The translations under genes were made by a program, and so were the position numbers. Positions 1 to 8,890 of a stretch of DNA of 64,000 bases are shown piece by piece. The first letter of the stretch is position 1; each line of letters starts with the position of its first letter. Below the pieces are notes generated by a model. It was not told the origin of the DNA, searched no databases, and worked only from the letters and a program-made list of their open reading frames with translations. Origin of the DNA: JADLGH01 sp964586675 (GTDB lineage: Bacteria; Desulfobacterota_D; UBA1144; Nemesobacterales; UBA2774). Location: contig CAZPHQ010000004.1 of the NCBI GenBank assembly GCA_964586675.1, forward strand, positions 62,001-126,000. The letters run 5' to 3'.

Positions 1-1
1 G

Positions 2-367
2 CTGAAGGACGCCGAATACAGAATGGCGATAGTATCAAACTTCGACTATTCGCCGACTGCGTACTCGCTCATAGAAAAATACGGGCTCATGAGGTTTTTC
101 GAGAAGGTGATAATTTCCGAAGAGGTTGGCTGGAGAAAACCGAGCCCGGTCATATTCGAGGACGCTCTCAGAACGATGGGGGCGGAGCCCGGGGAGTCGC
201 TATTCACGGGCGATAATTTCGGCGCGGACGTCGTCGGCTCGAAGAATGCCGGCATGGATTCCGTTTGGCTCAACCGCCGTAACGAGAGCGAGGAAGGGCT
301 CGACCCAGAGCCGGATTATATAATTCCCACCCTGCCTGGGATGCTCGAGATACTTCGAATAGACTGA
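2..367 (+). CDS. HAD-superfamily hydrolase, C-terminal fragment
   Basis: The gene is cut by the window edge and its reading frame is open from base 2, so the first ATG at 23 is internal rather than the start. The visible part covers the C-terminal half of a HAD-like phosphatase. The motif GWRKPSP carries the motif III lysine, and FTGDNFGADVVG supplies the motif IV acidic residues (GD followed by D) that bind Mg2+. The spacing and the following GSKNAGM stretch fit the phosphoglycolate-phosphatase/haloacid dehalogenase-like subgroup. The nucleophile DxD motif lies outside the window, so catalytic competence and substrate cannot be judged. No operon partner is visible downstream, where the next gene is convergent. 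Confidence 0.85.
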   Translation: MKDAEYRMAIVSNFDYSPTAYSLIEKYGLMRFFEKVIISEEVGWRKPSPVIFEDALRTMGAEPGESLFTGDNFGADVVGSKNAGMDSVWLNRRNESEEGLDPEPDYIIPTLPGMLEILRID

Positions 368-417
368 CCCCTCCGGATCACCACACATAGCAGCCGGATT
401 CACGCACGCGTGACGCA

Positions 418-556
418 CACATCGTGTGCTTTTCGACGCAGCAGCAGACGCTATCTATCGCACCTCTCGCACAAAAACGATTACAGCATCGTCCACGCTA
501 CGCCGGTCGCCAGCAGGCGCTGCCCGGACACGTAGTGTCGTTTTCGACGAAGCACC
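418..556. repeat. Degenerate intergenic repeat, copy A
   Basis: This non-coding stretch holds a diverged unit that also occurs at 10191-10340. At 477-549 the order is GATTACAGC, then GCTACGCCGGTCGCCAGC, then GGACACG, then GTTTTCGACG. A partial second unit, GTGTGCTTTTCGACG, ends near 438. The same blocks recur in the same order in copy B. The units are too diverged and short to be an insertion sequence, and I recognise no named family. Possible readings are an old non-autonomous element or a structured intergenic repeat. Confidence 0.6.
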
Positions 557-637
557 TTCGGAGGCCCATGTACCTGAAGCGCGTCAGGTGATAATGGTTA
601 CACGTCGCTACTTCGATTTCCCGCATGCGTTGCGTGC

Positions 638-2083
638 CTATTCGACCTTGAGGTCCAAGTCGTACTTGTTTGCGGACCTCTTGTCGGGCGAGCCGTATGG
701 CTCGACGAGTATGTACACCATTTCCTGGTCTGCCGGCGCGGTCCAGTTGAGCCTGACTATGGCCCCGTCGTTGGCCGACGCCTTCGCTTCCGTCCTGACC
801 CTGTCCTGGTCGTATACCGTGACCCTGAACCCCGCATCCGTCTCCGGAGTTATCTTTATGCTGAGCTTCTGCTCGGTCGTCATCGGAAGGGTGTAGTAGT
901 CCTTATCGTCGCTGCCCCAGGGGCCCGAGAGGTAGCCCGTCTGCTTCCCCGCCTCTATCGGCAGAGTGTCGTCGAATGTGGCGCCTGCGTCTTTTCCGCT
1001 GCCGATGTCGAAGTTGTCGGTGACGGATACGGAGTAGGCGGTTCCCTCGGCGTTGGCGTCGTAAGTGTTCCCGACGCTGAAGTAGTAGGTATATTCGTCT
1101 TTACCTGCGGCGGTCAGCCAGCTTATGGTCTTCGAGGCACCTGGCGCGCCGATTATTATGTCGGAGACGATCTGGTTGCCGGTCTCGTCGTATATCGCTG
1201 CGCCGGCGTAAGGATTGCCAGTGTCCGGCGTTCTGAACGAAACGCCGAGCGTCTGACCCGGCTTTATCTTTACGGCGTAGTATTCCTTTCCGTTCTTATC
1301 GACGGCGTGGCCGGTGAAGTAGTCGCCGAGCTCGAGCGCGACAGCAGTCTCAGGCCTGTCGCCGCCAGTGGGAAGAATGTTCTTCTTCGGCTCGGGGGCC
1401 TTCTTTACCACAACCTCCTGCTCCACCTCCGCCAGCGCCTCTTCGAGCTGGGCCGCGCTGTCGGCCGCGAAATACTTCCCTCCGCCCGCCTCGGCTATAC
1501 AGCTAAGCTGCTCTTTTTCCTTGGCGCCGACATCGAACCCGACGACGTGCACCTTCACTTTTATTCCCTTCTCTTTCAGACTCTTCACGAGCGCGCACGG
1601 GTCGCCCTCGCAGGTTTCCTCGCCGTCGCTGACGAGTATGACAGTAGTCTCGTCTTCCATGGCCCCGAGCTTTTCGCCGGCTACTTCGAACGATTTGGTT
1701 ATGGGAGTTTTACCCATGGGCTTTATCGAATTGATTTTCGATATGAGAGCTTCCTTGTCGGTCGGTCCCACTTCGGCCAGCGTCTCAATGTCGGCGCAGT
1801 CGCCCTTGCTCCTGTGCCCGTAAACCTGGAGCCCGACGTTCACATTATCCGGGAGACTCTTTATGGCGTTTATCATGACTTCCTTGGCGACGTCCATCTT
1901 GGGCTTTCCGTCGATCTGGGCCGCCATGCTGCCCGAGCCGTCGAGTATGAAAAGAACGCCTCCGGCCTCCGGAGCGTCTTCGGACTGAGCGCGGGCTTCG
2001 ACGTGCGAAACCGGGCTCAGTAAAAAAGCCGTGATAAAGAGCCACGCGGCGAAACTTGTATATGCCTTTTTGCTTCTACTCAT
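638..2083 (-). CDS. Secreted von Willebrand factor A domain protein
   Basis: A 481-aa exported protein. The start at 2083 was chosen over an in-frame ATG 14 codons upstream because GGAGGA sits 7-8 bases before it. Residues 1 to about 30 form a signal peptide. A VWA domain follows, with the metal-ion-dependent adhesion site DGSGSM, conserved LVSDGEE, and a VGFDVG strand. A short Pro/Lys linker leads to two similar beta-rich C-terminal segments (around residues 245-360 and 370-480) that look like pre-peptidase-C-type sandwiches. The VWA part resembles the YfbK/BatA-like secreted group that binds ligand through Mg2+. Partners are unknown. The gene stands alone, convergent with the HAD gene and divergent from the DMT gene, with its own strong promoter. 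It may act as an adhesion or scaffolding protein at the cell surface or in the periplasm. Confidence 0.85.
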   Translation of the reverse strand: MSRSKKAYTSFAAWLFITAFLLSPVSHVEARAQSEDAPEAGGVLFILDGSGSMAAQIDGKPKMDVAKEVMINAIKSLPDNVNVGLQVYGHRSKGDCADIETLAEVGPTDKEALISKINSIKPMGKTPITKSFEVAGEKLGAMEDETTVILVSDGEETCEGDPCALVKSLKEKGIKVKVHVVGFDVGAKEKEQLSCIAEAGGGKYFAADSAAQLEEALAEVEQEVVVKKAPEPKKNILPTGGDRPETAVALELGDYFTGHAVDKNGKEYYAVKIKPGQTLGVSFRTPDTGNPYAGAAIYDETGNQIVSDIIIGAPGASKTISWLTAAGKDEYTYYFSVGNTYDANAEGTAYSVSVTDNFDIGSGKDAGATFDDTLPIEAGKQTGYLSGPWGSDDKDYYTLPMTTEQKLSIKITPETDAGFRVTVYDQDRVRTEAKASANDGAIVRLNWTAPADQEMVYILVEPYGSPDKRSANKYDLDLKVE

Positions 2084-2100
2084 TTGACCATCCTCCATTT

Positions 2101-2113
2101 CGGTTATTAACCG
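2101..2113. promoter_or_regulatory. 13-bp perfect palindrome in the VWA leader
   Basis: CGGTTA-T-TAACCG lies between the -10 element and the ribosome binding site of the VWA gene, in the position expected for a repressor operator or a small leader hairpin. No specific regulator can be named. Confidence 0.4.
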
Positions 2114-2127
2114 TATTCTATACACGA

Positions 2128-2156
2128 GGTATAAGTATTTTTCATCTCGATGTCAA
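2128..2156 (-). promoter_or_regulatory. Sigma-70-type promoter of the VWA gene
   Basis: On the minus strand there is a perfect -35 TTGACA (2151-2156), a 17-base spacer and a -10 TATACC (2128-2133), placed about 45 bases before the start codon. This is one of the best promoter matches in the window. Confidence 0.7.
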
Positions 2157-2379
2157 GGGATATTTTGCTATTTATCAAATGATATAAGGCTCTTGCCGCA
2201 GCTATTCAGGGTGCGGAGAGCCTACCCCCGGAAACCCCGATTTTCCCCGGGGCAGAGGCTGCCGATTTTTTCGCAATTCTTGGATTTGGCGGACGCGAAT
2301 TTTATAATTCATTTCACATTCAGCGCCCCGCCCCGAAGAGATAATAAAAAGGGATTCCTGGGCAAGGAGCATACAGAGC

Positions 2380-2706
2380 ATGGCAACGGTTGCACTCCTC
2401 GTGCTTTCCAATATTTTTATGACCTTCGCATGGTACGGGCACCTCAAATACACCAGCTACCCCCTGTGGACGGTCATCATCGTGAGCTGGCTCATAGCGC
2501 TTCCCGAATACTGTTTTCAGGTCCCAGCCAACAGAATCGGCTACGGACAATTCTCGGGCGTAGAGCTGAAAACCATACAGGAGATAATCTCGCTGACCGT
2601 ATTCTCGGTGTTCAGCGTGCTCTACCTTAACGAGCAGTTCAGATGGAATTACCTTATAGGATTCGGATTCCTCGTCGTCGGGGCATTTTTCATATTCAAA
2701 AAATGA
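2380..2706 (+). CDS. DMT-superfamily small membrane protein (DUF486 type)
   Basis: A 108-aa protein with four predicted membrane helices: roughly residues 3-20, 27-44, 68-82 and 88-106. Length, helix layout and the motif ALPEYCFQVPANR match the DUF486 family of small DMT-like membrane proteins, whose transport substrate is unknown. The start is supported by AAGGAG about 10 bases upstream. The acyl-CoA ligase begins 15 bases after the stop on the same strand, so the two are probably cotranscribed. The region before it holds a CCCCGG/CCGGGG hairpin (2226-2252), which could terminate readthrough. Confidence 0.85.
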   Translation: MATVALLVLSNIFMTFAWYGHLKYTSYPLWTVIIVSWLIALPEYCFQVPANRIGYGQFSGVELKTIQEIISLTVFSVFSVLYLNEQFRWNYLIGFGFLVVGAFFIFKK

Positions 2707-2721
2707 AGCTATTCTGACGTT

Positions 2722-4407
2722 ATGAGTAAATACACGAAACCCTCTGGAAAAATACCGGTACACAGAAGCAGCCTCGGCATCGGCACACTGGCCGAGCTCG
2801 TAGGGTCGAGCGCGGATAAATATTCCGGCCGCACCGCCTACAGGACGCCAGGCCTCGGGGGGGTTATCGACATTTCGTACGGCAGGGTCTTCGAGGTCGT
2901 TACGAAATTCGCGCGGCACTTAAAAGAGCTCGGCATAGAAAAGGGCGACCATGTCGCCGTGCTGGGCGAGAACAGGCCCGAGTGGGGAATGTCCCTTTTC
3001 GCCCTCGCCTGGATCGGGGCCGTAGCGGTGCCGCTCGACGCGCGCGCCTCGGCCGAAAGCCACAAATTCATACTCTCTTTCTCTTCGTCGAAGGCGGTAA
3101 TCGCATCGAACGAATTCCTCAGCGAGATAAAGATGTTCGCGCACGAGCTGCCTCAATTAAAGCACGTCGTAAGTATGGACGGTATATACGACTCCGGCTC
3201 CGGGTACGCGCAAGGCACGCCGATGGAGAACGTAAGACCGGGCGACCTCCTCGAGATACTGTTCACCTCGGGAACGACGGGCGACCCGAAGGGCGTCATG
3301 CTCACGCACGGGAATATAATGTCTAACGTGGACGACATATACAGGACTATAGAGTATTATCCGACGGACAGGGCCTTTTCGATCCTCCCGATTCATCATT
3401 CCTACGAATGCACGGGCGGGCTGATTACAACTTTCGGAAGCGGCATGAGCGTATTCTACGCGCGCGGGATGAAGCCGAGGGAGCTCCTAGAGGATATGAA
3501 ATCGGCGAAACCGACTATATGGCTGAGCGCGCCTCTCATCATGGAGAAACTCTATCTCAGGATCAGAAAAGAGATAGCCTCACAAACCGGACTGAAGAAG
3601 ATAGTGACCGGCATTCTGCCCGAAAGCTTTCTGAAAAAGAAAATAAGACAAAGCCTCGGCCTCGAAGACGCGAGGCTGATAGTGTCCGGAGGCGCCGCCC
3701 TCCCCCCCTGGGTCTCGGAGGGACTTGCAGGATACGGCCTCGACGTTATACAGGGATACGGCCTCTCGGAAGCCTCGCCCCTCATAACCGTCAACCCTCC
3801 CTCGCGGCCGAAGCCCGAGAGCATTGGCATGGCGATACCGAGCGACGAGGTGGAGATACGGGAGGTAAACGACGAGGGAGTAGGCGAGATCGCCGCCAGG
3901 GGACCCAACATTATGCAGGGCTATTATAGGAACAGTAGCGCGACAGGCGAAACGCTCACGCCGGACGGCTGGCTGCTCACGGGCGACGTCGGATACTTCG
4001 ACGACGAAGGCTACCTCTACATCACGGGTAGAAAGAAATCCGTCATAGTCACGAGAGGGGGCAAAAACGTCTATCCGGAGGAAGTCGAAGAAAAGCTCAC
4101 GAAGTCCCCGCTCATAGAGGAGGCGCTCGTATTCAGCCCCGATGATTCGGATATACAGGCTGTCATATACCCCTCGTTCGAAGAGGCCCGGATACGGCTC
4201 GCGTCTAATGGCATGTCGGACTCGCCCGAGAACATGTGGGAGCTCGTAAGGGAAGAAGTGCGGGCAGTGAACGCGGGGCTCGAGCCATACAAAAGGGTGA
4301 GGCATTTCGCTTTAAGGACCGAGGAATTCCCGAAAACCACGACCCGCAAGATAAAACGGTACCTTTTCAAGGGCCTAAGCCTGACGCCGGACACGAAAAT
4401 TTTATGA
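2722..4407 (+). CDS. AMP-forming acyl-CoA synthetase / ligase
   Basis: A 561-aa ANL-superfamily enzyme that would adenylate a carboxylic acid with ATP and transfer it to CoA or another thiol carrier. The P-loop-like motif LFTSGTTGDPKGVMLTHG is intact, as are IHHSYE, the A5 motif QGYGLSEASP, the hinge block GWLLTGDVGYF, GRKKSVIVTRGGKNVYPEE, and a C-terminal lysine in KTTTRKIKRYL. Length and motif order match long-chain fatty acyl-CoA ligases (FadD/FAA type), though the exact chain length cannot be read from sequence. No signal peptide or membrane segment is seen, so it should be cytoplasmic or membrane-peripheral. It follows the DUF486 gene by 15 bases. Confidence 0.9.
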   Translation: MSKYTKPSGKIPVHRSSLGIGTLAELVGSSADKYSGRTAYRTPGLGGVIDISYGRVFEVVTKFARHLKELGIEKGDHVAVLGENRPEWGMSLFALAWIGAVAVPLDARASAESHKFILSFSSSKAVIASNEFLSEIKMFAHELPQLKHVVSMDGIYDSGSGYAQGTPMENVRPGDLLEILFTSGTTGDPKGVMLTHGNIMSNVDDIYRTIEYYPTDRAFSILPIHHSYECTGGLITTFGSGMSVFYARGMKPRELLEDMKSAKPTIWLSAPLIMEKLYLRIRKEIASQTGLKKIVTGILPESFLKKKIRQSLGLEDARLIVSGGAALPPWVSEGLAGYGLDVIQGYGLSEASPLITVNPPSRPKPESIGMAIPSDEVEIREVNDEGVGEIAARGPNIMQGYYRNSSATGETLTPDGWLLTGDVGYFDDEGYLYITGRKKSVIVTRGGKNVYPEEVEEKLTKSPLIEEALVFSPDDSDIQAVIYPSFEEARIRLASNGMSDSPENMWELVREEVRAVNAGLEPYKRVRHFALRTEEFPKTTTRKIKRYLFKGLSLTPDTKIL

Positions 4408-4584
4408 TCGAAACACGCCTTAATTGATATACCGGATAGCCGAAATATAACTTTGACATTATAATAATGCGTGGCCGGTCGAGCGTATTTTTAATTCACA
4501 CCGGCGTAAATATCAGTTATCATTAATTTTACGGGGTTATAAAGATTAATTTTGGTTAGGCCGTCTGGTTTAAAGGATAAAAAG

Positions 4585-6357
4585 ATGGGGAGATTTCGGA
4601 ATATAACCGGAAAAGGTATTTCCGTACTGATACTTGCGCTTTCGGTAAAGATGGCGCTCCTGGCATGCGTTCCGGCCAGCCAGCAAACGACCGTCGAGCC
4701 TGAAACCCCGCCCGCCGCCGTATACGACCCTTCCCAAAAGGTGCGGCTTAGCAACGCGATAAACCATAAGGTCACGGCCTCCGCCGCTTCACGCAGCATC
4801 ACCGCCGGCGGCAGGAACATGAGATTAAGCCCAGCCCTGCCGGGCTTTTACCAGAAGCGCGCCTACGAAGCGGTCTGGATAGACGATAACGGCAACCCCC
4901 GCCAGGCCGACGAGCTGGTCGAAGCCGTAAAGGCCAGTTATTACGAAGGACTAAACCCCGAAGACTACGGCCTCACGCAGATGGAGGCGGTGCTCGCGAG
5001 GGTCAAATCGGCCGGGAACAAGGCCGATACCGCGGACCTCGCCGAGCTCGACGTGCTCTTTTCTAATTCATTCCTGACATACGCGAACGATATTTATTAC
5101 GGGCAGATCACGCCCGAGCAGATAGACATGGAGCTCATATTCGGCGAGAGGCGGATCGATCTCGGAGCCCTCATGGCGAAGGCCGCTTCGGAAGGCAATG
5201 TTAAAGAAACGCTCAACGGACTGTTTCCCCAATATCCCGTATACGGAAAACTGAGAACCGCGCTCGAGAGATACAGGCAGCTCGAAGCCGCGGGCGGATG
5301 GCAGCCCATCCCGCCGGGGCCGAAGCTCCAGAAAGGGGCCCGCGGTCCGAGGGTTACGGCCCTCAAGCAGAGGCTCGCAGTAACGGGCGAGCTCGACGGC
5401 GCGGACCTCTCGAACGACGTGTTCGACCAGGCGCTCGATCAGGCCGTCAGAAAGTACCAGGAGCGGAACGGTCTTTACGTAGACGGCGTCGTCGGGGATT
5501 CAACATACGAATCGCTCAACGTGACGGCCAGCGTGAGGGTGAACCAGATAGAGCTCACGATGGAAAGGTGGCGACTTCTGCCGCAGAACCTCGGAACGAA
5601 ATACATTCTCGTCAACATAGCGAATTTTCACCTCTACGCCGTCGAGAATAACAGCGACATCCTCGACATGCGTATAGTCGTCGGGAAGCCGGAGTGGAAT
5701 ACCCCAATATTCAGTGAGCAGATGACGCATATCGAGCTCAACCCCTACTGGAATATTCCGCCGAGCATATTCAAGGACGACATTGCGCCGAGCATAAAGG
5801 CCGACCCGGACTACATGAAAAGAAAAAACATCCAGGCCGTGGGGCTCAAGTACAGCGAGCCCAAAGGCGCCGACGAAGAAGCGATCGCCCTGGCAAAGGA
5901 GGAGTATGTAGCGAAAGTGCTCTCGGGGAACTACAGGCTCAGGCAGAACCCGGGGCCGGCGAATCCCCTCGGCAGGATAAAATTCCTCTTCCCGAACAGG
6001 CACTCTGTGTATCTGCATGACACGCCGAACAGGGGTTACTTCAAGCGCGCACAGAGGAATTTCAGTCACGGATGCATAAGGGTCGAAAGGCCCTACGAGC
6101 TTGCGGAGTTCGTTATGGCTCCCGCCGCGCAGTGGAATCACGACACCATAGAAAAAGCGATCAACAGCGGCAGAACGAGGACCCTCCACCTCCAGGCCCC
6201 CCTGTCAGTTTATATACTCTATTTCACGGCGTGGGCCGACGACGACGGAACGGTGAACTTCCACAAGGACATATACGGGCTCGATCAGATACTTCAGAAC
6301 GCGCTCCTTCAATCGAAGGGAAGAAGCGTCGACATGGCGAGCAGCGGCGTAAATTAA
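4585..6357 (+). CDS. L,D-transpeptidase (YcbB/LdtD-like) lipoprotein
   Basis: A 590-aa envelope enzyme that crosslinks peptidoglycan between meso-diaminopimelate residues. The ATG at 4585 is preferred over an upstream TTG at 4552 because AAAGGA lies 7 bases before it and it places a lipobox (LLAC, Cys28) correctly after a hydrophobic signal. The order is: lipoprotein signal, a scaffold domain with YEAVWIDDNGNPRQADELVEA (split here as YEAVWID then a linker), a peptidoglycan-binding domain (LQKGARGPRVTALKQRL), and a YkuD catalytic domain with HGCIRVERP containing the catalytic Cys. This matches the YcbB architecture. The gene stands alone and is convergent with a small minus-strand gene. The upstream region contains TTGACA and TATAAT-like boxes but no well-spaced pair. 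Confidence 0.92.
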   Translation: MGRFRNITGKGISVLILALSVKMALLACVPASQQTTVEPETPPAAVYDPSQKVRLSNAINHKVTASAASRSITAGGRNMRLSPALPGFYQKRAYEAVWIDDNGNPRQADELVEAVKASYYEGLNPEDYGLTQMEAVLARVKSAGNKADTADLAELDVLFSNSFLTYANDIYYGQITPEQIDMELIFGERRIDLGALMAKAASEGNVKETLNGLFPQYPVYGKLRTALERYRQLEAAGGWQPIPPGPKLQKGARGPRVTALKQRLAVTGELDGADLSNDVFDQALDQAVRKYQERNGLYVDGVVGDSTYESLNVTASVRVNQIELTMERWRLLPQNLGTKYILVNIANFHLYAVENNSDILDMRIVVGKPEWNTPIFSEQMTHIELNPYWNIPPSIFKDDIAPSIKADPDYMKRKNIQAVGLKYSEPKGADEEAIALAKEEYVAKVLSGNYRLRQNPGPANPLGRIKFLFPNRHSVYLHDTPNRGYFKRAQRNFSHGCIRVERPYELAEFVMAPAAQWNHDTIEKAINSGRTRTLHLQAPLSVYILYFTAWADDDGTVNFHKDIYGLDQILQNALLQSKGRSVDMASSGVN

Positions 6358-6387
6358 ACAGCGTTACCACTGTCAGTAGATCGGTAA

Positions 6388-6591
6388 TTACTCCTTTATT
6401 ACTTCCGTCTGGTTATTCATAATCACCATGTGTATTTCGGCCGTCCTTCCGTCCTCGAACTTTACCCTGTAGGCCTTGCCGACCATCTTGGTGACGCTTC
6501 CCTCTATCTCGCCTGCGAGGCCGGAGGCGTATTCCTGTTCCCCCAGCTTTATGGGCAATACCACCTTGAATTTAGTACCGGGAATGTACAT
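6388..6591 (-). CDS. Small hypothetical protein (67 aa)
   Basis: I do not recognise this protein. It is a compact 67-aa chain with alternating beta-like segments (FKVVLPI, GLAGEIEGSVTKMVG, KAYRVKFEDGRTAEIHMVIM), suggesting a small SH3-like or OB-like barrel that could bind a ligand or nucleic acid. A strong ribosome binding site (GGAGGAGA, 8 bases before the ATG) supports real translation. It is convergent with the L,D-transpeptidase (30 bases between stops), and its promoter would lie between 6592 and the terminator of the reductase gene. Codon use matches its neighbours. Confidence 0.75.
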   Translation of the reverse strand: MYIPGTKFKVVLPIKLGEQEYASGLAGEIEGSVTKMVGKAYRVKFEDGRTAEIHMVIMNNQTEVIKE

Positions 6592-6661
6592 AAGGTATCT
6601 CCTCCGCCTCTAGCCTTTACTCTGGCGCCGGACGACGCACCGTTTGAATAATAAAAAAATA

Positions 6662-6698
6662 CCCGGTCCGTGCTCTCGTTAAGAGGCCGGGGACCGGG
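6662..6698 (-). terminator. Rho-independent terminator of the siroheme reductase gene
   Basis: A perfect 8-bp stem CCCGGTCC (6662-6669) / GGACCGGG (6691-6698) is followed, on the minus strand, by a run of T residues (6653-6660). It lies about 20 bases past the stop of the minus-strand reductase gene. Confidence 0.85.
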
Positions 6699-6718
6699 CA
6701 TGAGAAAATTTTATTTCT

Positions 6719-8890
6719 TCAGTTTTTAGTCGTTGCGGTGAGATTCGCCTGAACGCGCTCACACTCGGCGTAAATCTCCTTCGCTATGCCGAGCATCCTG
6801 GCCGCTAGCTCTTCCGTCGGCTCCTGCCCGGCGAGGTCCTTCAACGTGATGGAGATATCCATCCATTTCCCGGCGGCCTCGCCCGTCCTGACGAGGAGGT
6901 TTTCGAACTCCCACATCGTCTGCTCGACGTTGAACGGATCGACGAGCTTCGTGTAGAGCGGGACGTGCGCGCTGTCCGAGCATGCGTGATACGATTCCCT
7001 GATAGAGGCCGCGTATTCGCCGTGCGTCAAAAGGGCCTCGGACTGCTGAATGCGCTTCTGCGCCGTGGCGAAATCGGGAACTTTCTCTTCGACGGTAGCG
7101 CCGGCGCACTCTCCCTTCATACCCTTCAGCAGCTCGAACTTTTTGTTTTCGTGCCCCCAGTCCTCGTAAAAAGACGGGTCTTCCTCGAAAGATGGTATGT
7201 CTGTGAACTGCGTTATCTCGTCCTTTATCCTGTCGCGGCCGAGCCTTTCCATGACGACGTCGAAATGCTCGTCGCCCTGCCTCTCGTCCCTGTAAAGCTC
7301 GATCAGGTGCTTTACCACCTTAGGCGCGTTATGGGTCGGGACTTTTATTATGGAAGTCGCGAGGCGTGTATCGTCGCCGTAAAGACCGCCGCCGATGAAC
7401 ACCTGCTCCGCCGGCACGTTCCTTCCGTCTTTTGTCAGGGAAGCCCCCTGGAACCCTATGCTCGCGACGACATGCTGGGCGCAGGAGTTGGGGCAGCCCG
7501 AAATTTTTATCCTGAGGTCTTTCGTAAGCTCCTTATATTGAGCGAGACCGTTCGTCATCCTGTTTGTAAGCTCCCCAGCGAGTCCCTTGGCCGACGTTAT
7601 GCCGAGGCGGCATGTATCCGCGCCCGGGCATGCGACGACGTCCTTGAACGTGTCAGCGCCGGTTTCGGCAAGATCTGCGTCCCTGAGCGCCGCGTAGAGG
7701 GCCGGGAGTGCGCTCTTCGGAACCCATCTTAAAATAAGGTTCTGTAGAATTGTTACCCTGACCTCGCTTGCCGAGAATACGTCGGCTATTTCCGCTACGG
7801 CCCTGGCCTTGTCGCTCAGTATGTCGCCGAGATGGATCCTTATATTCACCATCGCATAGTCTGGAAGCGCGTGCGGGAGCACGTTGAGCTCCCTCCACTC
7901 GATGTATCCCGGATCATTTTCTATGCCTTCCGGCGCCTGCGGAATGAGCCCGGGATTATATGCGGGCGGCGTTTCATTTTCAGGTATTTCCTTGAGATAG
8001 TCGTTCCAGGAGGGATCGACATCGAGCCCGGCCCTTTCCTCTTCGACCCTCTTTTTGAACTCTTCCCAGCCGAGGGACCTTACGAGGAATTTCATTCTGG
8101 CCTTCATCCTGACCTTCCGCTCGCCGTACCTGTCGAATACGCGTACGACGGCCGCCGAGAACGGCAGCATTTCCTCAACAGGCAGGAACTCCGTCCAGAG
8201 GACGCCGAGCGAAGGCGAGCCGCCGAGGCCTCCGCCTACATAGACCTGGAAGCCGCGCTGCGGCTTTCCGTCCACCTCTCTCACACGGGCCCTGAAGCCG
8301 AGGTCGTGTATCCTGACGCCGGCGTGGTCTATGTCCTGGCAGCCCTCGAAGCAGACCTTGAATTTCCTGCCCATGTTCTGGCATATGGGGTTTCTCAGCA
8401 TGAACTCTTTAAAAGCCTCGGCGTAGGGCGTTACATCAAACGAAGAGGTCGGGGAAACGCCGGCCTGGTGACATGCCGTGACGTTCCTCACAGTATTGCC
8501 GCAGGCCTCGCGCGTCGTGATGCCGGCATCGGCCAGCTCGCGCATCATGTTAGGCACGTTTCTTATGGTTATGAAATAGAGCTGCACGTCCTGGCGTGTC
8601 GTGAGGTGAATGAAGCCTCCTGCATACTTGTCGGCGACGTCCGCAAGGCGCCTCACCTGGTCCGAGCTCATACCCCCGAACGGGATCTTTATACGCTGCA
8701 TCTGGACGCCTTCCTGGCGCTGGGCGTAGGTACCGAGCTGAAGGCGGTATTTCTGAAATTTTATTTCTCCGACGAGCCCCGCCAGGTAGTCTTCGACCTT
8801 CCCCTCGTAGTCGTCGAGCTCTTCCCTTACAAGCTTGGGGAGCCCTTCCTTGATCTCCCTCATGGACTTCTTCTTTACCTTAACTTCCAT
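6719..8890 (-). CDS. Nitrite/sulfite reductase (siroheme, 4Fe-4S) with a C-terminal extension
   Basis: A 723-aa enzyme for six-electron reduction of nitrite to ammonia or sulfite to sulfide. The siroheme/4Fe-4S ligands are CPGADTC (C-x5-C) and GCPNSC (C-x3-C), preceded by the conserved ACGNTVRNVTAC block; ferredoxin-like N-terminal and repeat halves are visible. Core length is that of ferredoxin-dependent NirA/Sir enzymes. Beyond about residue 600 there is an extra helical segment of roughly 110 residues (TAQKRIQQSEALLTHGEY onwards) of HEPN-like appearance. Substrate cannot be decided from sequence: neither a nitrate nor a sulfate assimilation operon surrounds it. The start has GGAGGTAAC 8 bases upstream. 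It is monocistronic, with its own promoter and terminator. Confidence 0.9.
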   Translation of the reverse strand: MEVKVKKKSMREIKEGLPKLVREELDDYEGKVEDYLAGLVGEIKFQKYRLQLGTYAQRQEGVQMQRIKIPFGGMSSDQVRRLADVADKYAGGFIHLTTRQDVQLYFITIRNVPNMMRELADAGITTREACGNTVRNVTACHQAGVSPTSSFDVTPYAEAFKEFMLRNPICQNMGRKFKVCFEGCQDIDHAGVRIHDLGFRARVREVDGKPQRGFQVYVGGGLGGSPSLGVLWTEFLPVEEMLPFSAAVVRVFDRYGERKVRMKARMKFLVRSLGWEEFKKRVEEERAGLDVDPSWNDYLKEIPENETPPAYNPGLIPQAPEGIENDPGYIEWRELNVLPHALPDYAMVNIRIHLGDILSDKARAVAEIADVFSASEVRVTILQNLILRWVPKSALPALYAALRDADLAETGADTFKDVVACPGADTCRLGITSAKGLAGELTNRMTNGLAQYKELTKDLRIKISGCPNSCAQHVVASIGFQGASLTKDGRNVPAEQVFIGGGLYGDDTRLATSIIKVPTHNAPKVVKHLIELYRDERQGDEHFDVVMERLGRDRIKDEITQFTDIPSFEEDPSFYEDWGHENKKFELLKGMKGECAGATVEEKVPDFATAQKRIQQSEALLTHGEYAASIRESYHACSDSAHVPLYTKLVDPFNVEQTMWEFENLLVRTGEAAGKWMDISITLKDLAGQEPTEELAARMLGIAKEIYAECERVQANLTATTKN

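Noticed and set aside
426..896. Open frame of 156 codons overlapping the VWA gene and the repeat region
   Set aside because: No ribosome binding site, low-complexity translation, and most of it is antisense to a well-supported gene.
1307..2023. 238-codon plus-strand frame
   Set aside because: Antisense shadow of the VWA gene, produced by GC-rich codon structure.
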